From the NCBI GenBank assembly GCA_044356745.1, contig JBIKVP010000074.1:1-10184 (forward strand): a stretch of 10,184 nt of DNA. The letters run 5' to 3'. The stretch is from JBIKVP01 sp044356745 (GTDB lineage Bacteria; Pseudomonadota; Alphaproteobacteria; Rhizobiales; Beijerinckiaceae). Shown piece after piece: positions 6,640 to 10,184 of this stretch. A model generated the notes under the pieces. The model ran no database searches, had not been told where the DNA came from, and was given only the letters and a program-made list of their open reading frames with translations. Position numbers and translations under genes: made by a program. Within the stretch, counting starts at the first letter, position 1; each line of letters starts with the position of its first letter.

Positions 6640-7803
6640 ATGGATGTGTTGTTTACAGGTTTGACATCAACTTTCGGCTTTTTAATTGGAACTATTCTTC
6701 CGTTTTTATTTGTTTTGACCGTCGTCGTGTTTGTGCACGAAATGGGGCATTATCTTGTCGGTCGCTGGTGCGGGGTGGGTGTAAGCCATTTTTCTCTCGG
6801 CTTTGGCCCTGAGCTTATTGGTTGGACAGATAAAAAAGGCACGCGCTGGCGCTTATCGGCTATCCCACTAGGTGGCTACGTTAAGTTTTTAGGTGATGAC
6901 AGTGCCGCGAGCACGCCCGACTTTGAAAAACTCAAAGAGTTAACTCCAGAAGAAAAAGCAACACATTTTCACACGCAAAAAGTATGGAAGCGTGCTGCAG
7001 TTGTCGCCGCAGGTCCCATTGCCAATTTTATTCTTGCTTTAGTTGTGTTTCCAGCCATTTTTTATGCACGGGGACAGCACATTGTTTTGCCACGTGTTGA
7101 TACTGTTGTTGCTGATAGTGTCGCTGAAAAGGCAGGATTTAAATCGGGCGATCTTATCCTTGCAATTAATCAAGAAGAGGTCACAAGCTTTGGTGATTTA
7201 CAGCGCATCGTCAGTATCCATGCGGGTGAAACACTACGCTTTAGTGTTGAGCGTACAGGGCAAATCGTTGATCTGGCAGCAACACCTGCTTTAAGAGAGA
7301 TTCGCACATCACTTGGCGTGCAGCGCATTGGTCAGCTTGGGCTCACAGCATCACGCAACCCTGATGACATCAAGCATATCACTTACAGCATTCCTCAAGC
7401 TATCAAGTTGGGTGCAAGTGAAATGTGGTTTATCGTGGATCGCACGGTGGATTACTTGGTTAAATTGTTTTCAGGACGCGAATCCGCAGACCAGCTTTCA
7501 GGGCCTATCCGTATTGCGCAAGCGTCTGGAGAAGTTGCACAAGTTGGTTTCATCGCATTAATGAGTTTGACCGCTCTTTTATCGGTATCGATTGGCCTCA
7601 TTAATCTTTTTCCCATTCCGCTTCTGGATGGTGGGCATCTGGTGTTTTATGCCTACGAAGCGATAAGGGGCAAACCTCTTGGCGAAAAAGCGCAGGAATG
7701 GGGCTTTCGCATTGGCCTTGGTTTCGTCGTGCTCTTAATGGTTGTTGCCACATGGAATGATATTATTCATATCAGTACAAATTTTGTAAAAATTGGCACA
7801 TAA
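6640..7803 (+). CDS. rseP: RIP metalloprotease RseP (site-2 protease family)
   Basis: Inner-membrane zinc protease that cleaves anti-sigma factors within the membrane during envelope stress and removes signal peptide remnants. The zinc motif HEMGH is at residues 33-37 in the first membrane segment. A GPIANF segment (125-130) opens the second. A single PDZ domain lies at about 150-215 (PRVDTVVADSVAEKAGFKSG onwards). The third zinc ligand is in NLFPIPLLDGG (322-332, Asp330), followed by a last hydrophobic segment. E. coli RseP has two PDZ domains and 450 residues; this 387-residue one-PDZ form is what I expect in alphaproteobacteria. The ATG at 6640 has AAGG eight bases upstream and places HEMGH near the N terminus as usual; an ATG at 6580 would add 20 residues without a ribosome site. 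bamA, its usual downstream neighbour, is absent. Confidence 0.95.
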   Translation: MDVLFTGLTSTFGFLIGTILPFLFVLTVVVFVHEMGHYLVGRWCGVGVSHFSLGFGPELIGWTDKKGTRWRLSAIPLGGYVKFLGDDSAASTPDFEKLKELTPEEKATHFHTQKVWKRAAVVAAGPIANFILALVVFPAIFYARGQHIVLPRVDTVVADSVAEKAGFKSGDLILAINQEEVTSFGDLQRIVSIHAGETLRFSVERTGQIVDLAATPALREIRTSLGVQRIGQLGLTASRNPDDIKHITYSIPQAIKLGASEMWFIVDRTVDYLVKLFSGRESADQLSGPIRIAQASGEVAQVGFIALMSLTALLSVSIGLINLFPIPLLDGGHLVFYAYEAIRGKPLGEKAQEWGFRIGLGFVVLLMVVATWNDIIHISTNFVKIGT

Positions 7804-7853
7804 AGCTTGGCAAGCAACTTCAATTTGAGTTGAAATTGCATTTTGAATGTTTC

Positions 7854-7878
7854 ATCCCCGCGCTGGACGCGGGGATTC
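7854..7878. terminator. Strong GC-rich hairpin between rseP and dxs
   Basis: ATCCCCGCG (7854-7862) and CGCGGGGAT (7868-7876) form a perfect nine-pair stem around a five-base loop, 50 bases after the rseP stop and 73 bases beyond the dxs stop. On the plus strand it is followed only by TCTTATG, so the T-tract is poor. It most likely ends or stabilises transcripts from both converging genes. Confidence 0.6.
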
Positions 7879-7900
7879 TTATGCGCACTCTTGCGATAAG
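7878..7900. other. Second stem-loop between rseP and dxs
   Basis: CTTAT-G-CGC (7878-7886) pairs with GCGATAAG (7893-7900) as an eight-pair stem with one bulged G and a six-base loop. It directly follows the GC-rich hairpin, so transcripts arriving from dxs on the minus strand meet this one first. It may be part of a two-hairpin convergent terminator. Confidence 0.4.
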
Positions 7901-7950
7901 AAACGCTCACTTTTAAAGTATGTCGAGGATATTAAGGCGTGTTTCGGTTG

Positions 7951-9858
7951 TTAAGCGTGCTTGCCAACTTTTGGTTGCTCAAGCGCATTAAGAATAGTGC
8001 TCACAATGCCTGCTGCATTTAAACCTGCTTGTGCATACATAATCTCAGGTTTGTCGTGATCTTGAAACGCATCGGGCAGGGTTAGGGTACGAATTTTTAA
8101 GCCCCGATCAAGTGCCCCTTCATGTGCTAAAAACGCTAGAACATGACTGCCAAAACCGCCTTGCGCCCCTTCCTCTAAGGTTATCAAAATATCATGGCTT
8201 TGAGCCAGTTTAAGAATCATCTCTTTATCAAGGGGTTTGGCAAAACGTGCATCAGCAACTGTAGTTGAAAGACCGCGTGCTTCAAGCTCTTCAGATGCCA
8301 TCAATGCCTCTTGCAAGCGTGTGCCAAGAGAAAGCAATGCAACCGTTTTTCCTTCTTTAATGATACGCCCTTTACCAATAGCGATTGGAATGCCGCGCTC
8401 AGGTCGTTCTATCCCCACACCTTCGCCACGTGGATAGCGAAATGCAATGGGCCCTGCATCATAAGCCGCAGCGGTTGCAACCATATGCATCAACTCCACT
8501 TCATCACTTGGCGCCATTACAACAAAGTGTGGCAGGCACGTCAAGAAAGCGAGATCAAATGCACCAGCATGGGTGGGGCCATCAGCTCCGACAAGACCTG
8601 CACGATCAATGGCAAAGCGGACAGGCAAATTCTGAATGGCGACATCGTGGACGACTTGATCATAGCCACGTTGCAAAAATGTGGAGTAAATCGCACAAAA
8701 AGGCTTATAGCCTTCTGTTGCTAAACCAGCAGCAAAAGTCACCGCATGTTGTTCAGCAATTCCGACATCGAATGTGCGTGTGGGAAAAGCTTTTTCAAAC
8801 AGGTCAAGCCCCGTGCCAGAAGGCATAGCCGCACTAATCGCGACTATTTTTTCATCATCTCGCGCTTCTTGAATGAGGCTTTGCGCAAACACTTTTGTGT
8901 AGCTTGGGGCATTTGCTTTGGCTTTTGCTTGCGCACCTGTCACCACATCGAAGGTTGTAACACCATGATATTTATCTTCTGCATTTTCAGCTGGGGGATA
9001 ACCCTTACCTTTTTGCGTGACGACGTGAAGCAGGATAGGGCCCATTTGTGCATCGCGCACATTTTTTAAAATGGGCAGAAGATGATCTAAATTATGCCCA
9101 TCAATGGGGCCTACATAATAAAAGCCCAACTCTTCAAACAGAGTGCCCCCTGTCCAGAAGCCTCGCGCATATTCTTCTGCACGCTGTGCCTTCGTATAAA
9201 AGAATTTGGGAAGTTTGCGCGTGAGCTGCTTTCCAACATCCCGCAATGATAAATAACTGCGGCTTGATAAAAGACGCGATAAATACGATGACATTGCCCC
9301 TGTTGGCGGCGCAATCGACATATCATTATCGTTGAGAATAACAATAAGTCGCGAGTGCATTGCACCCGCGTTATTCATTGCTTCATACGCCATGCCCGCC
9401 GACATCGCCCCATCACCAATGACACAGATCACATTGTTGTGCCCTCCAGATAAATCACGGGCTACGGCCATCCCCAAGCCAGCTGAAATGGACGTTGAGG
9501 AATGAGCCGCGCCAAAGGGATCATAAGGGCTTTCAGAGCGTTTGGTGAAACCCGATAAACCTCCTGCCTTGCGGAGTGTGCGAATGCGATCCCGCCGACC
9601 GGTCAGAATTTTATGAGGATACGCTTGATGTCCTACATCCCATATGATGCGATCATCAGGAGTATTAAAAACGTGATGTAGCGCGACAGTGAGTTCAACA
9701 ACACCTAATCCTGCGCCAAGATGTCCACCCGTTACGGAAACAGCATCGATTGTTTCTGCACGTAGCTCATCTGCAACCTGGCGCAATGCGCTTTCAGGTA
9801 AAAGACGCAAATCTTCAGGTAAATGGATTTGATCTAGGATGGGTGTTTCGACTGACAT
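7951..9858 (-). CDS. dxs: 1-deoxy-D-xylulose-5-phosphate synthase
   Basis: Thiamine diphosphate enzyme of the cytosol that condenses pyruvate with glyceraldehyde 3-phosphate to DXP, the entry and flux-controlling step of the MEP pathway; DXP also feeds thiamine and, in many bacteria, pyridoxal synthesis. With the ATG at 9858 the protein has 635 residues, normal for the family. The N-terminal block has SVTGGHLGAGLG (around residue 45), DVGHQAYPHK and AHSSTSISAGLG. The cofactor motif is GDGAM (about 148) with NDNDMSI (about 176). The catalytic glutamate is in DVGIAEQHAV (about 369). A transketolase pyrimidine domain with DRAGLVGADGPTHAG follows, then a C-terminal domain with LEEGAQGGFG. An in-frame ATG at 9867 would add three residues; neither start has a clear ribosome site. 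It is convergent with rseP, and no xseB lies upstream. Confidence 0.97.
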   Translation of the reverse strand: MSVETPILDQIHLPEDLRLLPESALRQVADELRAETIDAVSVTGGHLGAGLGVVELTVALHHVFNTPDDRIIWDVGHQAYPHKILTGRRDRIRTLRKAGGLSGFTKRSESPYDPFGAAHSSTSISAGLGMAVARDLSGGHNNVICVIGDGAMSAGMAYEAMNNAGAMHSRLIVILNDNDMSIAPPTGAMSSYLSRLLSSRSYLSLRDVGKQLTRKLPKFFYTKAQRAEEYARGFWTGGTLFEELGFYYVGPIDGHNLDHLLPILKNVRDAQMGPILLHVVTQKGKGYPPAENAEDKYHGVTTFDVVTGAQAKAKANAPSYTKVFAQSLIQEARDDEKIVAISAAMPSGTGLDLFEKAFPTRTFDVGIAEQHAVTFAAGLATEGYKPFCAIYSTFLQRGYDQVVHDVAIQNLPVRFAIDRAGLVGADGPTHAGAFDLAFLTCLPHFVVMAPSDEVELMHMVATAAAYDAGPIAFRYPRGEGVGIERPERGIPIAIGKGRIIKEGKTVALLSLGTRLQEALMASEELEARGLSTTVADARFAKPLDKEMILKLAQSHDILITLEEGAQGGFGSHVLAFLAHEGALDRGLKIRTLTLPDAFQDHDKPEIMYAQAGLNAAGIVSTILNALEQPKVGKHA

Positions 9859-9931
9859 GATCAACATATAAGGCTACATAAGCGCCTTGTCATTACACAA
9901 GACGACTAACTCTTCAGAAAGAATGCTGACA

Positions 9932-9950
9932 AACGCGCACTATGCGCGTT
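9932..9950. promoter_or_regulatory. Perfect palindrome in the dxs leader
   Basis: AACGCGCA (9932-9939) and TGCGCGTT (9943-9950) are exact inverted repeats around CTA, about 75-90 bases upstream of the dxs start. It could be an operator or an RNA hairpin in the dxs leader. No regulator is recognisable from the sequence, and no T-run follows on either strand, so a terminator is unlikely. Confidence 0.45.
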
Positions 9951-10024
9951 AACCGCAGGAGACCTTCGTTAAGCGCTCATCATAAACACGGGCGCGCTCT
10001 TAAAGGCCACGTCAGTGATAAGTG

Positions 10025-10030
10025 ATTATA
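10025..10030 (-). promoter_or_regulatory. Candidate -10 box for dxs
   Basis: On the minus strand these bases read TATAAT, an exact -10 consensus about 170 bases upstream of dxs. The best -35 at 17 bases spacing is TTATTA, which is poor and lies close to the insertion sequence boundary at 10059. If real, dxs would have a long leader containing the palindrome at 9932-9950. Confidence 0.25.
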
Positions 10031-10058
10031 CGTGACATTTAAATGAGTAATAAGTTGC

Positions 10059-10184
10059 TATACCCCTCACATTTGAAGAGTTGGTGCCTGAAGTATTTTG
10101 AAGTTATCGGATAGGCGGTCAACCCATAATCGTGCTTTTTGCGGAAAAGTGGTATTCAGGAAGCCAAGGATGGCCTTCACGAAG
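10059..10184 (-). mobile_element. 3' end of the insertion sequence, right copy (inverted)
   Basis: This is the reverse complement of bases 1-125 with no difference, plus one further base at 10184. It lies about 200 bases upstream of dxs and points inward. Its flank (TTGC just before TATACCCC) differs from the left copy's flank, which places the element boundary at the TATA. It was probably inserted upstream of dxs, displacing whatever lay there. Confidence 0.8.
10067..10184 (-). CDS. Transposase, C-terminal fragment (second copy, partial at window edge)
   Basis: This is the same 38-residue tail as at bases 1-117, read on the minus strand, with the stop codon at 10069-10067. The remainder of the gene lies outside the window. 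It encodes the identical DNFKIL end, so both copies are recent or are the same collapsed sequence. Confidence 0.6.
   Translation of the reverse strand, partial: FVKAILGFLNTTFPQKARLWVDRLSDNFKILQAPTLQM

Noticed and set aside
8237..9069. Several open frames on the plus strand opposite dxs
   Set aside because: They lie entirely within the strongly conserved dxs coding sequence and show no protein-like features or ribosome sites.
1..10184. CRISPR arrays, toxin-antitoxin pairs, defence genes or prophage modules
   Set aside because: None was seen on either strand; the interior genes are housekeeping or surface-glycan genes with no unexplained long stretches.

Overview
The window reads as a chromosomal contig from an alphaproteobacterium, most likely of the order Hyphomicrobiales (Rhizobiales). 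The evidence is the uppS-cdsA-dxr-rseP gene order, the strongly alphaproteobacterial look of the Dxs and RseP proteins, and a zinc-free L33 protein. Base composition is unusually balanced (by eye, well below the high GC typical of the order). I did not compute GC or run any search, so the genus is left open.

Both ends of the window carry the same 125-base sequence in opposite orientation (1-125 and 10059-10183, perfect match). Each copy encodes the last 38 residues of a DDE transposase, probably IS630-like, pointing inward, and the match ends in TATA eight bases after the transposase stop. The window is therefore bounded by two inverted copies of one insertion sequence, which is probably where assembly stopped.

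Layout from left to right. The insertion sequence abuts the 3' remnant of an unrecognised gene (126-535), which is followed by a strong hairpin terminator. A GT4-type glycosyltransferase (691-1890) faces a tRNA-Leu(UAG) gene on the minus strand. A membrane acyltransferase-3 protein (2113-3228) follows, then rpmG (3352-3519) with its own terminator. The core block is uppS-cdsA-dxr-rseP (3712-7803), all on the plus strand. Two stem-loops separate it from dxs, which is convergent on the minus strand (7951-9858). A dxs leader of about 200 bases, containing a perfect palindrome, runs into the right-hand insertion sequence.

The genes form a coherent envelope and isoprenoid theme. Dxs and Dxr catalyse the first two steps of the MEP pathway, UppS uses its products to make the undecaprenyl carrier lipid, CdsA makes CDP-diacylglycerol for phospholipids, and RseP is the envelope-stress intramembrane protease. 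The glycosyltransferase and acyltransferase probably build or decorate a surface glycan. I see no new defence, mobile or regulatory system. What stands out is genome rearrangement: the usual neighbours of the core block (frr before, bamA after) and of dxs (xseB) are absent, and insertion sequences flank the segment.
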